From Centrapalus pauciflorus (Eukaryota; Streptophyta; Magnoliopsida; Asterales; Asteraceae): a stretch of DNA of 64,000 nucleotides. How positions within the stretch are numbered: the stretch's first letter is position 1; every line of letters starts with the position of its first letter. The stretch is taken from NCBI GenBank assembly GCA_020465985.1, contig JAANYP010007967.1:45366-109365 (forward strand). Direction: 5' to 3'. Shown one piece after another: positions 10,977-22,719 of this stretch. Made by a program: the position numbers and the translations under genes. The notes beneath the pieces are model-generated. The model ran no database searches, was not told the DNA's origin, and worked only from the letters and a program-made list of their open reading frames with translations.

Positions 10977-13900
10977 TTACTCTGGATTACGCATGCCATT
11001 TAGTTGAACTAACAATTCAAAGCGTGACTTATCAAATGCTTTTGTGAATAGATCCGCATTATTGTCTTCCGTTGCGACTTTACAAGTTTTATCAAGTTCT
11101 TTTCAGCAGAATCACGTATAAAATGATGTCTTATGTCTATGTGCTTAGTCTTGCTGTGTTTAACTGGATTATTTGTTATAGCAATAGTTGATTGATTGTT
11201 TATCCTAATGAGAGTATGAGTATAAGTCAAACAGTAATCCCGCAATTGTTGTTGAATCCACAGAACCTGTGAATAGCAACTACCCGCAGCTACATACTCG
11301 GCCTCGTACCTTGATACGGCTGCCGAAGTTTGTTTCTTGCATTGCCAGAATACGAGCCTCCCTCCAAGAAACTGACAACCTCCAGTCGTTGATTTTCGGT
11401 TCAAGCTACATCCTCCATAGTCTGAATCTGTGTACGCCTCCAATTCCAGATCTCCATCAGCATGATACCAAAGTCTCAGCTTCGGTTTCGACTTCAGGTA
11501 TCTCAGAAATCCACTTCACGCCTTTCATATGCATTTCTTTCGGATTAGCTTGAAACCTGGCACAAATACACACAGAATACATTATGTCAGGTCTAGAAGC
11601 AGTTAAATACATAAGTGACCCAATCATGGCCCGATATAAAGTCGGATCCACATCAGTATCACTATCTGTACCCGGTCCGAGATTATGATTCACTTGAATC
11701 GGAGTGCTGAAATGCACGGTCAGCTTCGTTCCTTCCATCCCGAAGCGCTCCAAAATGTCGTAGACATACTTCGTCTGATGAATAAACATTCATTCTTTCC
11801 TTTGTTCAACTTGTAAACCGAGAAAAAATTTCAACTCTCCCATAGCACTCATCTCAAACTTTGACTTCATAACGTTTTCAAAATCCTTGCACATCTGCTC
11901 ATTTGACGACCCGAAGATGATGTCGTCCACATGCACTTTTACCAAAATAAAATATTCACCTTTCCTATTCACGAGTAGTGTACTATCAATTCTCCCTCTC
12001 TCAAACCCATTGTCTAAGAGGTGAGTTGACAGTGTCTCATACCAAGCCCTAGGTGCCTAATGCAATCCATACAGAGCCTTATCAAGTCGATATACTCTGT
12101 CGGGATACTTGGGATCAGTAAACCCTAGCGGTTGTTCGACATACACCAATTCCTTCACCTTACCGTACAAGAATGCACTCTTGACATCGAGTTGATATAC
12201 TTTAAACCCTTTGAAGGAAGCGAAAGCCAGAAACAGTCGAATCATCTCAACCCTCGTCACTGGTGGAAACACTTTGTTATAATCTATTCCCTCTTCCTGG
12301 TTGAACCCTTTTACCTCGAGTCTTGCCTTGTTACGAATAACTATGCCCTGATCATCCCGTTTGCACTTAAAGACTCATTTGGTCCCTATAGCAACTTCTC
12401 CTCGAGGAAATAACATTAACTCCGACACTTCAAGCGTTCTGAATTGTGACAGTTCCTCTTGCATAGCTTCAACCCAAGAATTGTCTTTCTGTGACATTTG
12501 CACATTCTTCGGCTCTACTTGTGAAATGAAGAACGAGTATAAACACATGTGAAACGCCTCAGAGTCATTGATCATCGATAACAGCACTGTGTTATTATTC
12601 ACACTAATCCTAGTTCTCACACCGGCATGTGGATTCCCTATGATACCCTCAATTGGATGATCCTTGTTTATCCTCGATGTCTCAATCTCATCAACCTAAA
12701 GATTATCTCCCAAGTTCATTCCTATTTCACCTACTGGGGTATGACTTCAGACGGAATATCTTCTTCCTCATGATCACTATCTTCGGAGGTAGAATTATTT
12801 GTCTGATTCTCATTCATAGGTAATTCAGGTTCATTCTCTGTTGGAGACCCATTTTCTGTCGTTGCAGTCTCAGATGTTGATGGAATGCTTGATCTTGGAA
12901 AACCTCTACACTCGTCATTGAGATTCAATGCTGAGAAGTCATTATCCACAGTACCTGCATTTCCACTAAACAGTATGTTATATGATTCAAAGACAGAGTC
13001 ATGATCAAATAACCATTCAGGACCAGTTTGGGGTTCATATGAATAACTTGGTACATCAATGTTAAACACAATTTCAACCGTACCGTTTGTTTTGTTAAAA
13101 ACCCTATGTTTTGTGAATTATGAACATAACCTAGGAAGTATCCTTCATCTGCCATTTCACCAAACTTAGGTTGATGTTTTGTTTTCAATAAAGTACATGG
13201 TACCTTAAACGGTTCAAAGCCAGTAAAATTTGGTGGTCTTTTATTCAGAACTTCATAACAGGTTTTGTTCAGTGATTTGATAGTAAGGGCCCTGTTTAAA
13301 ACATGACACGCGACATTCACTGCCTCCCCCCAAAACATGGTAGGAAGCTTTGAATCCAAGAGCATGGTCCTTGCTGCCTCTATCAAAGTCCTGTTCTTAC
13401 GTTCTGCCACCCCATTTTGTTGTGGCTCATAAGGTACACTAAATTGATGCACTATGCCTTTAGTTACGCAATATACACCAAATACTGCATTATCACTCTT
13501 GATACATTTTACCGTTGTCCCTTATGAGTTCTCGACTTGGTATAAGAACCCAATCAGCGTGCCTACTATTTCGTCCTTTGTACCTAGAAAGAAAACCCAA
13601 GAAAAACGTGAGTAATCATCAGTAATAACTAAATAAAACTAGCTACCACCTATGCTCCCTTTGTTGATTGAACCGAAGAGATCCATATGCAGCAAATCGA
13701 AAGTGGAAGCAATCGAGTTTTGAGTTTTTGACTTGTGTGACTTCTTATGTTGTTTTCCTTTCTTGAATGCGACACACTTGTCGTCGAATTGAAAACTCTT
13801 AAGTGGAACACCTTGCAACAGACCTTTTTTTGTGATGTAGTTCATTTTCCTTAGGTGCAAGTGTGCCATGCGTCTGTGCCACAGTATAGATTCGGATTCT

Positions 13901-16900
13901 GAAGCTTTAGATAGTAGACAAATTATTCCCATCAATGAGTCTGATACATTCATATCCATCATGTACAGATCATTCACCCTTGGGGCTCTCATCATGATCC
14001 ACTCTTCAGGTATCTTGAAACCCGTCTTCAGCACTAACGCTTCATTTTCAGTAAAGATAACTGAATTCTTCCTATCACAGATGTGAGCGACACTAATGAG
14101 ATTGTGATCAAATTTATCAATGTGATAAACTTGATCAAGAGTGATCGTCCCATTAGTAACTACTCTTGTTCCAGTGATATTTCCTCCCTTGTTCCCAACA
14201 AATGATACAAATCCCTTGTTCCCTCCTTTGAATTCGGTGAGTAGACTCCTTTCCCCAGTCTTGTGACGAGAGCAACCACTGTCGATGAACCCACTTGTTG
14301 TTAAGACCTGTAGTTAGCTCCTGCACATGAAAGAAAACAGGTTTGTTATCACGGGGAACCCAAGCCATGACTGACTTGGTAATACCATTCTCGTCCACAT
14401 ACTTGAACTCCTTCAGATACCCATCTCTCCTTTCAGGTGACTTGGGTTTTTGATTGAGAACATGTTGTGGTGCTGAGTGATTAACATTCACTCTTGGCCT
14501 TTGAGTTGTCATTTGTGAGTGAGCCCTAGAATAGTTTCTATTATAATGCATTTCATTGTGATATCCCTAAGCTTTACCTGGTGTCTGTTGTCTGTTAGGA
14601 GTATGTGTTTAACTGGAGTGTAAGTCCTCCAAGGTGTTGTGCTCCTATGGACTTGTTCTGGTCCAGAATCTTGATTGACTAGGGACTCTATTTGGTGAAT
14701 TAGTTCTAATCACTTCATTCGGTCTGACCGACACCGGTATTTGTTTAACAGCAACCCTAGATGTTGCATTCAAGTTCTTCTCAGTATGTTGAGAACTACT
14801 TGTGCTAGCAATACTTGTTACTGGTTTTGAGGCTTGTTGGTCTGGCTTCCCTACTGTTGGTGTGGACTCTACTTTATGATAAGGACAACTAGACGCAACG
14901 TGACCTTTCTCATGACATCTAAAGCATGACATCTTATCAATCGACTTCTTATAAGTACCCTTTGATTTAGGTGTCTCGCTAGTGTTATTTTCTTCAACTA
15001 CGGTGTTCACTCCTTCTTGTTGATTATCACTTACTGTTTTAGTTTCTACTAGTTTGGTGTCACTAGTAGGCTGCACAAACTTGACTTTCTTAACATTTGG
15101 GGTTGTGGTAGACGCCTTAGTTGAATTATCCTTTTCAGGTTCAGTTACAGTTGCTACCTCTGATTCAAACGGTTCAGTGGTTTTATCCTGAGGTTGAGGC
15201 ACGTAGTTGCTGTTGAACGGTGGAGGACTCTCCTGAAAACCTAGGCCTACTGGTTTCTTAGACTTCCTTTGAGCTTCTAAGATTTTGCCTAGATTTAGGG
15301 TTGAGTTCCTAAACTTTTCAAGTTTACTATTAGCCTCTGCAACCTTAACTCGAGATTCTGCTAGCTCTACATCTTTAAGGGTGAGTTCTTTGGTCAAAGA
15401 TTCGACATGCTCGTTCATGAGTTCTAACCTGACACATTGTTCACTTAACTTGTCTTTTAGAACTATCATATCCTGAGCATCTGCTTTCATTTTGGCCCTT
15501 AAATCCTCTTTAATATCTAGAAGACTAGCATTATCATATTTTAATGATTAGACCTGAGCTGTTAAGGTGTTATGTGTTTCTAGAACTAGATTTCATCTAT
15601 CATTTAAAGTAGAATTTAAAACACATAAATCATGAAATATAGAGAAGTTTAGAGTTACCCTTTTGCGGTCCGATTCCACACTGGCCATTTGAGCTGCAAA
15701 CTCCAGAATGGTTTGCTCCTCTGACTTTTCCACCAACAAAGAACTTGAGTCTGACTGCTGGGTGTCCTCTGCTTCTTCTTCAGCTCTATCCCACCTTGTC
15801 TCATTTACCTCTGCCATGAAGGCTCTAGCATTCGACTCCGGATGAGTGCTCCAATCATATGTGCCATCTACCTGTCTATTTGATGACACATTTGTAAACA
15901 GACCAGCTATGGCTGCTTGATTCCCAGAACCACTAGAGTGTTGTCTTCCTTGGTTCTGATTCTGATGATTTTCTACCTTTGGTCGTTGACATTCTCTGTC
16001 AAAGTGTCCCAATCCATGACAATTGTAGCACTTTACTTTTGACTTGTCGAAACCAACGTTGTTGCTTACACTTAAATTCCTTCCCATCCTCTTCATAAAT
16101 CGATTTACCCTTTGCGTCACCATGGCCAGTTGCCATTGTAGGTCCATTTTTTTCCAATTCATCGGGACCTACCTGATCGTAGTCTTCTTCCCACAGAGCT
16201 AAATCGTTTATTTTACCTTGAACGCAATTGCCGTAAGCTGCGACAAACGAAGCTAGAAGATTCAGATGATCTTCAGCTGATTTTGCGCTCATAGGCATCT
16301 TAGTATAGCCTTGAGAAGTAGACGCTGAGTGTTGTGGTTTTTCTACTAGTTTTGAAAACCCTAAGAACGCCCTATTACTAGAATCCTCTGACTCAACTGG
16401 GATATGATTTCCCAAAATACATCTCTGGATCTTGAACCTCATCAAAATCCCGTTCCTTCTTTTGTAACTTGAAGTTGTAGGCCGTTAACGTTCCGATAAC
16501 CCCTTCAAGAGTGAGAGTCTCAAACTTCTCTTCGTCATGCTTTATAAGTGCCGTGTACATCTCCCACTTAGCCGATAAATAATCCAGAAACTTTTCTATC
16601 TTCTCTGTCTCTTTATACTACTGTGATTGTCAAGTTGAGTTAGCAAATGATAGAATCTAGTAATCGTCTCATCTAACGTCTCATTCTTTAGTGCTTTAAA
16701 GATAGCAAATTGTTGCTTCAGCATTTCTGTTCTTCCCTTGCGTACCCTGGGATTTCCCTCACACCGCTTCTCTAGAGCGTCCGAAAGCTCTTTAGAAGTC
16801 CTGTGATTTCTCAGTGTGTGTAGGATCTCCTGAGGTAGTGCCATTCTGATAGACGAGAAAGCTCGGTTTTCGGCCTCATAAATTTTCTTGTCGTAGTCTT

Positions 16901-17123
16901 TCATGTTCTGATACGTTAAGATTCTTAATCGGCCTTCAAGCTCTTGCGTAGGAGGAATATATCCCTCATCAATGCATATCCACATACGCATGTCATTAAA
17001 TCTTGCAAAGTCAGCAAACCTATCCTTCCACCAGTAGTAATCTTCCAATTTCATTAGCTTGGGTGGAGAATTTGCTTTGCTAAACTCGTGGTCCGTTTCT
17101 AAGAATTTGTGCAAACTCGACAT
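10977..17123 (-). pseudogene. Gag-pol polyprotein of element C (Copia), broken
   Basis: Starts MSSLHKFLETDHEF at 17123. Gag with a UBN2-like N-terminal part runs to about 16596. The first CCHC knuckle (CYNCHGLGHFDREC) is at about 16028-15986. A coiled-coil-rich segment (15490-15250) precedes a second knuckle (CFRCHEKGHVASSC, about 14927-14885). Protease is frameshifted near 14290. Pre-integrase zinc region 13960-13740 (second Cys of the CxxC pair changed to Phe in CVAFKKGKQ), integrase 13452-13180, RT 12620-11800 (YVDD reads HVDD), RNase H 11443-11000, ending ...GMRNPE at 10977. At least nine frame breaks, so inactive. Domain order PR-IN-RT-RH is the Copia order. The best intact comparison is G for gag and H for pol. 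Confidence 0.88.
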
Positions 17124-17764
17124 TATTTAAAACTTTTTGTTTTCGAACTTAAACAACTTTATTTAAAAATAATTGTAAATAAATCCTTTGAACTTATTCA
17201 AGTTCGAATTAATTTAATTTAAATTCGTTTTATAAATTAAATTTGAATTATGTTAAGTTCGAACTCAACAAGTTCGAAAGTATGCAAGATCGAGAAACCC
17301 TAGATGTTCTGAGAAATTCGAACCACATCAAGTTCGAGAAACCCTACGAACTTCTAACAAGTTCGAATCAACACAAATTCGAATCCCAACTAAGTTCGAA
17401 TCCTAGCAAGTTCGAAACCTCTGACAACTTCGAAACCCAGTTAAATTCGAAGAAACCCTAGAACAACTTCGAGAGGAGCGTATTCTGACAAGTTCGAACA
17501 ACCCTAATACACCCCTTAAGTTCGACCGCCGCAAGTTTGAGAAACGGCCAAAAATTTGATTTTTTCAAGATTTCAGATTAAACCAATGTTTTTAACATTA
17601 AAAACACTGATTTCGACTACAAAAGAGAAATAATATGAATTTTTTCCCGTAACCTTGGTTGTAGAACTCCGAAAAACTCGAAAACGTGATATTTATACTG
17701 TAAAAACGTCAAGAAACCAATGAATGTTCGTCGAAACGCGAAGAACACGAAGAACATTCGTTAT
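17124..17764 (-). other. Leader of element C with dense TTCGAA array
   Basis: Between PBS and gag ATG. About 17 TCGA-cored copies lie within 17100-17525, mostly A(A)GTTCGAA. A 72-codon frame on the plus strand (17243-17461) is a by-product of this repeat (AAGTTCGAA reads as Lys-Phe-Glu), not a gene. This is the only gag leader of the family visible here: it is deleted in H and lies outside the window in G. Confidence 0.65.
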
Positions 17765-17777
17765 GGCTCTGATACCA
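17765..17777 (-). promoter_or_regulatory. Primer binding site of element C (tRNA-iMet)
   Basis: The minus strand reads TGGTATCAGAGCC two bases after the LTR end (...GGTTATCTTACA), the canonical initiator-Met primer site of plant Copia elements. Confidence 0.9.
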
Positions 17778-17779
17778 CC

Positions 17780-18346
17780 TGTAAGATAACCTATATCACG
17801 GATCTGATCTTCACGTGATGCCGTCCAACGAGTGTGGAATCCTCGTTAGTGGCTTAACGGATCGATCACACACGGAAACCGGAGACAAACATGATGATAG
17901 CCGATATGACGAACGACCCGACACAGTGTATTTCTCCGAAAGACTCTCTGAAATCACTCTAGCTCGTATGTGCACGAATACAACCTCTGATCACGAATTT
18001 TTCCGAAAGACCTGAAATAAAACGGATTAACTCATAACTATAGTGATTAGGTTCGAACTTAACAGATCAAGTTCGTTTAGGCCCAAGCCCACGAACTTGT
18101 CCAATACCCTACGAACTTAGCTTCACTTAGTTCGTCTTGGTATGGATAAATTCGAACCCTAGCCCTTGAACTTATTCTAGAACTTATCTTTGAAATTATT
18201 CTAGAACTTATCTTTGAACTTATCACGCAAATGTAAACATCATACACAATCATGATCAAACATATATAACTTGTATTAATAAACCTTCAACTATAACAAA
18301 TGAGTTAGATACCTAGACTGCTATCGTCCCACAGGGTGTACCAACA
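17780..18346 (-). repeat. 5' LTR of element C (567 bp)
   Basis: Minus strand opens TGTTGGTACACCCTGTGGGACGATAGCAG and ends ...ATCTTACA at the PBS. It shares the start, the GACGATAGC block and the AACGAG-loop-CTCGTT U5 hairpin (17827-17847) with the LTRs of G and H. TTCGAA-type motifs occupy about 18050-18210. The right flank ATAGA (18347-18351) would be one target-duplication copy. Confidence 0.85.
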
Positions 18347-19464
18347 ATAGACCATTTCTTATATGAAAATAGCTTTACATCAAGAGACAATGTTTTAAGT
18401 TGACATTCCCCTTTAAGGTAAAGTTGTGGACAACATAGAAAAAAAACAAAAACATAACGATTCTGCAACAACATTATTTTTGCAAAAGCATTCTACTTTC
18501 TCTACAACCAATGAAAAAGCTTCACTTTGAGTATAGCAGAAGCTTCCATGGAATTAGAGAAATCAAGAGAGACATCCACAAGTTCAGTACATGCATTACA
18601 AAGGAATTGTGTTTTTCAAGCATGCAAAATCTGCTTTCAACTTAGAATAAAATTGCCAAGTGTGTCTAAGCTGTTCTATCTCAAAGCTGTCTGTCTGTGT
18701 CTTGTAAAATCAGCGAGTGAACCTTAGTGAGTGAATTTATTATATCTAGCCTAAGTGAGACTTAGATTACTTTATACTCTGTTGTTTCTGTCATCTTATT
18801 TTGGATCATTCCACAATCCAAACCTGTTTGTAATTAACACTTGTTAATGTATATAAACAAACTTTGAGGAAGAGGGTGTTCTAAATAAATAAGTTGTATT
18901 CACCCCCCCCCCCCCCCCGGAAGCTTCCACTAACATACTTGGGAAACCTTTGCCACCTACAAATTGTTTATCTTTTCTGATTTTCGATCATATGCATGAA
19001 AATTATGAAAAGGTGTTGCTGAATTATTGTTTAAGTGCTTGCTAGTTCTTCGAAGAACATCCCTGTTTGATCTTTAAAATCGAAATTTCTAAAATGTTTG
19101 TGGTTAAATCTCATCTGATACTATATTCCTTCGGGTGAACATAGTTATAACTCTCGGATATAACTATACAAGATTTCAGCTGTGAAAATTTGTCTACGTG
19201 TTGTCACTCTTCATGCTTTATCTGAGAGTTACTACTCTCAAATCATACTGATTGATCTTTGCCACTTAAATTTGTCTAAGTCTACATAGGCACATCCAAG
19301 AGTTACAACTCTTGGATCACAAGGCACACACAAAACACTCCAAATTATTCAAAGTCCTTTGGATTGTAGTTCCATCCAAGAGTAACAACTCTTGGACATA
19401 GCTTCATCCGAAAGTTGTCATACTTTATACACTTAGAATATTCTTAAGTCTCACATGGCTATGT
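18347..19464 (+). other. 5' region of D (LTR/leader), ends unresolved
   Basis: A block ending ...ATAAATAAGTTGTATTCACC, a 16-C run (18903-18918) and the palindrome GGAAGCTTCC (18919-18928) look like the U5 end of a Copia LTR. I see no clean TG...CA pair and no tRNA-Met PBS. A leader with four hairpins follows (19141-19396). Element C's 5' LTR abuts at 18346, so C may have landed in D's LTR. No gene is visible. Confidence 0.45.
19141..19396 (+). other. Four tandem hairpins in the leader of D
   Basis: Perfect stems: ATAGTTATA/TATAACTAT (19141-19167); TGAGAGT-TACT-ACTCTCA (19223-19240); TCCAAGAGTT-AC-AACTCTTGGA (19295-19316); TCCAAGAGT-AACA-ACTCTTGGA (19375-19396). The units are related in sequence (an ACTCTYGGA-like 3' half recurs) and spaced about 70-80 nt. 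They lie just upstream of gag, where retroelement RNA dimerisation or packaging signals are usually found. Confidence 0.65.
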
Positions 19465-19518
19465 ATGTTATTTAAAGTAATAAGGACTTACCAACCTCGG
19501 TCCAAAGAAGCTCTCAAC

Positions 19519-21163
19519 ATGAATCGCGATACTCTAGGAATGGGATCAGACGATAGGCCTCCAACCTTGTATCGGGGACACTATACTCTATGGAAATCCT
19601 GTTTCCTCGACTTCATCAAATGTCATGATTTGGCTGACGACATTCTCAATTCAATCTACAACGGTCCAACAAAATTCAATCATCCCCTTCCACCCGATGC
19701 TGACCTCGGAATGGATGCCGGTGATAAGGCAGTTCTCACACTTGCTCAACTGAATCGAAAGAAGGCTGAAAGAATAGCACGCTAATTCATCATCCAGGCT
19801 GTCCGGATGAAATATACATCAGCGTAGATAGTTTTAAGACTGCTCGAGAGATGTGGGAGGAGATTATCACGCAGATGCAAGGAAATGATCGGAATGCTAA
19901 ACAGCGTGAAGCAAAATGCTCTCAACAGCTATGATATTTTGTTTGCAAAAGATGGTGAGCTACTAGAGACCACGTATCATCGGTACTGCACACTGATGAA
20001 TGAACTATGATAGAATGGAGTTAACAAGTCTCAAGTTGAGCTGAATAGAAAGTTGGTAAACTCGTTAAAACTCGAATGGAAACAATTCGTTTGCTTGATT
20101 CGACAAATTAGTGACATCAACATTCACAAACAGTTTGATAGCCTAGTGGTCTATCAATCATAACTCTCCGATAAGCCTGAAACCAAAAAGGTATATGAAC
20201 CCACCACATCTTACTCTTTAACGCTTCTCAATGATAAAAAACTTATGTCATCAAAAGCTGCTAAACTTCTTAAACTTCTTTTTGAGTCCTCTGAGTCCGA
20301 TACCAAAGAAGCTGACACTGATCCCGAGGCAACTGAACGTCAGAGACAAATTGTTTTGCTCACAAATGCCTTTCGTATGATGTTTCCTAAAATTTCAAAC
20401 AAACTCGGAAGGGAAGTTAAAAGTAAGAAGTATGATGACAAGAAGGAAATAGTTGAGAATCCGAAGGTAGATGAACGCAAGACTGATGATAAAGAGAAAG
20501 GATGCTTCAACTGTGGAAAGCCTAGCCACTTTGCTTGCGAATTTCGTCTTCCTAAGCAGAAAAAGAGAACTATTACAAGACGAAGTTCAATCTCGCTAAA
20601 CAAAGGAATGTCGTTCGAGCTCTGTTTGCTGAAGAAGAAAACTGGCTAGAACATACTGATGGTGATGAAGTGGATGTTGCAGATCACATGTGTTTCATCG
20701 CCGATGTTCAACCAGCTGAAGCTACAACTGAAGTGTCTATGATGGCTCAGGTTGCTAGTACAAGCAAGGAATCTTCCTCATCCGATGCAGAGGTAAGTAT
20801 TCTTCCTGAAGAATGTCTTTCTGAATTAAAAGTACTAAGAAAAGAAGCCAAAAAGCTATGTGTGCTTCAAAATGCCCTTAGAATGCTCAAAATGAAAAGT
20901 CCGATTTGAAATATAACATCTTAGTGTTACAAGAAGAAGTGGAATACGATCATTAAATGCTTAAGCCAGATAAATCTGACTTCATTCAAAAACATGAGTT
21001 TGTCTTGGCTGAAAGAACGAAATTAAGAGAAAAACTCAAAGACGTGGAAGATAGATTTTATAAACGTGACCAAACTTATCAAACCATAAATATGTATAAA
21101 CCTAGAGAATTGAAATCTAGAGTTTGTTTAGGGTTCACTGGTCCTAGGTCATGGAAGAAATGA
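19519..21163 (+). pseudogene. Gag of element D, broken
   Basis: I prefer the ATG at 19519 (MNRDTLGMGSDD) to the earlier one at 19465 because it begins the conserved-looking part. A Copia gag N-terminal domain follows (YRGHYTLWKSCFLDF, later KDGELLETTYHRYCTL). One zinc knuckle, CFNCGKPSHFACEF (about 20502-20543), has lost its last Cys. Then come an acidic/Ser segment and coiled-coil remnants (21000-21500). Stops fall near 19783, 20010, 20161 and 20650. Beyond 21163 coiled-coil-like gag sequence continues in decayed form to the E insertion at 22014. Confidence 0.7.
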
Positions 21164-22014
21164 TCAACAAAAAGAAAATTCCATTATATTATGTTGATAC
21201 CATGGGTCGGGGATTTGTAATGCCCTATAACAAGACTTGGCCACAAAACCTCGTGAATACATACCCTTGAGTTAGAAAAACGGGCTTCTGATTTAGAATA
21301 GATATTGGAAAGAACATCACGACATTTTGAGCAAGAAAGGATAGATTTTCAAAAATAAGTATCAGATCTAGAATCCGCCTCACAACCATATGATAAATAG
21401 GATGCCCTTGAGTTAGCTTTAAAAGAAACCAAAGAATTGTTTGATGCAGACAGAGAATTTTTTTAAGAAAAGAAAATGATTTTAACGAGGCAAGAAGGCT
21501 GTTTTGGGTTTGGGAACAGAATTTTGAACTCGACGTCAAGTCATTTGACAAGGAACATGATAATTCATATATCAACAATTCAATTCATGAATCAAACAAT
21601 TAATAACAACTAATCTAGATCACAATACACTGAATGATTTCATTAATATGAGAAATAGACATATTACATTGTAATGTCATTTTCCCTCTTCGACTTTCTT
21701 TGTACGAAACACAATGTCAAAAAATCAGATATGAATTTTTCTCAATATTCTATCACCTTCTACAATACACTCTATTTATATATACACAATACAAACTATT
21801 GTGTAATTACAAAATGAACCCTGAAGTTTTACAACTTTTTGTTTTCATATCTATATATATTTGTACCCAACAGAACGAGATTAGCTTCTAGCCCCTTAAA
21901 GAATCTCAAATTGTTTCAAAACAAAATTGTTTAAATCAACAAGTTTGTATGATCAAGAGTCCCAAGGTTATAAAAAAATCTCACGCCACTGACTTAAACC
22001 CTGAAATGAGAAAG

Positions 22015-22621
22015 TGTTGGGAAATACTAAGTATGTCAAGTTCTTAGTTAGGATTTCTCAGACTGGTAGTAGTATTTCTTCGTAATTACAAAGTTCAAGC
22101 TGCTAGTTCAAGAATCTCGAGAAAAAGTTCAAGCTGTTTCAGAATATGATAACAGAAAGTGCTACAAATCAGGAAGTGATAAAGATTTCAAGATTTGAAG
22201 ATCTTCTGAAGATATCTACTCAAGGGAATTCACAGTTGTTAAGGAAACAAACCAGAAGGTTATAAATAGAGATAGAGTAGGTCTTTCTTATGCAGTCGGT
22301 GCTTAGCAATTGAAATTGTAACTTGTATTCTCATTAAGTTTTCTCAAGCCTCTAAGGTTGTAAAACCCGAAGAACAATTTGCTTTCTTCGTCTAATCAAA
22401 CAGATTAGAGGTTCTTGTAATCAGTGGTTATTAATACAAAGGTTTTGATATTAATAGTGTTATCTATTTTACTTATTATGTTCTTACTGTTCTGAAAGTT
22501 TTCTTAAAACAATTAAGTGTTATTCCGCAAACTTTTTAATTGGACTTTGATTCAAAACATGATTATTGGTTTAACTCTGATTTATTCAAACTAGTTAATC
22601 TTTGGTGATTTGATTCTGACA
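22015..22621 (+). repeat. 5' LTR of element E (607 bp)
   Basis: TGTTGGGAAATACTAAG...GATTCTGACA. TATA box TATAAATA at 22261-22268. It is about 33 bp shorter than the 3' LTR because one copy of a CAAGCTGCTAGTTC-type short repeat is missing around 22100-22135. Left flank GAAAG is the target duplication. Confidence 0.92.
22261..22268 (+). promoter_or_regulatory. TATA box in 5' LTR of E
   Basis: GGTTATAAATAGAGATAG is a strong plant TATA box about 360 bp before the LTR end. The same box is kept in the 3' LTR at 33446-33453. Transcription would start some 30 bp downstream, so R and U5 would occupy the last ~330 bp. Confidence 0.7.
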
Positions 22622-22623
22622 AG

Positions 22624-22636
22624 TGGTATCTGAGAC
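22624..22636 (+). promoter_or_regulatory. Primer binding site of element E (tRNA-iMet, mutated)
   Basis: TGGTATCTGAGAC lies two bases after the LTR end. It matches the initiator-Met PBS core TGGTATCAGAGC with changes at positions 8 and 12. Confidence 0.8.
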
Positions 22637-22719
22637 ATTGGTTTCCTTTTTATTATTATGTTTCAAAGTCAAAAACTTTCGTTTTTAAATATCTGAATGT
22701 TTTAAAAACTTCTTCTTCA

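Larger units (their letters stand above)
8124..18346 (-). mobile_element. Element C: Ty1/Copia element with ORF3, truncated by B
   Basis: Minus-strand order: 5' LTR 18346-17780, PBS, leader rich in TTCGAA motifs, gag-pol 17123-10977, 2-kb spacer with three tandem hairpins, ORF3 from 8955, cut at 8124 by element B. It belongs with G and H (shared LTR start, U5 hairpin, spacer hairpins, ORF3), but is clearly more diverged: its palindrome array uses AAGTTCGAACTT-like flanks where G and H use AGATTCGAATCT. Many frameshifts and stops. The rest of ORF3, the PPT and the 3' LTR should lie left of the window. Confidence 0.88.

Noticed and set aside
17243..17461. 72-codon plus-strand ORF rich in Lys-Phe-Glu
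   Set aside because: Produced by translation of the AAGTTCGAA array in the leader of C; no independent evidence of coding.
18903..18918. 16-C run as a structured or telomere-like element
   Set aside because: A simple homopolymer at a position typical of U5 ends in Copia LTRs; also prone to assembly error.
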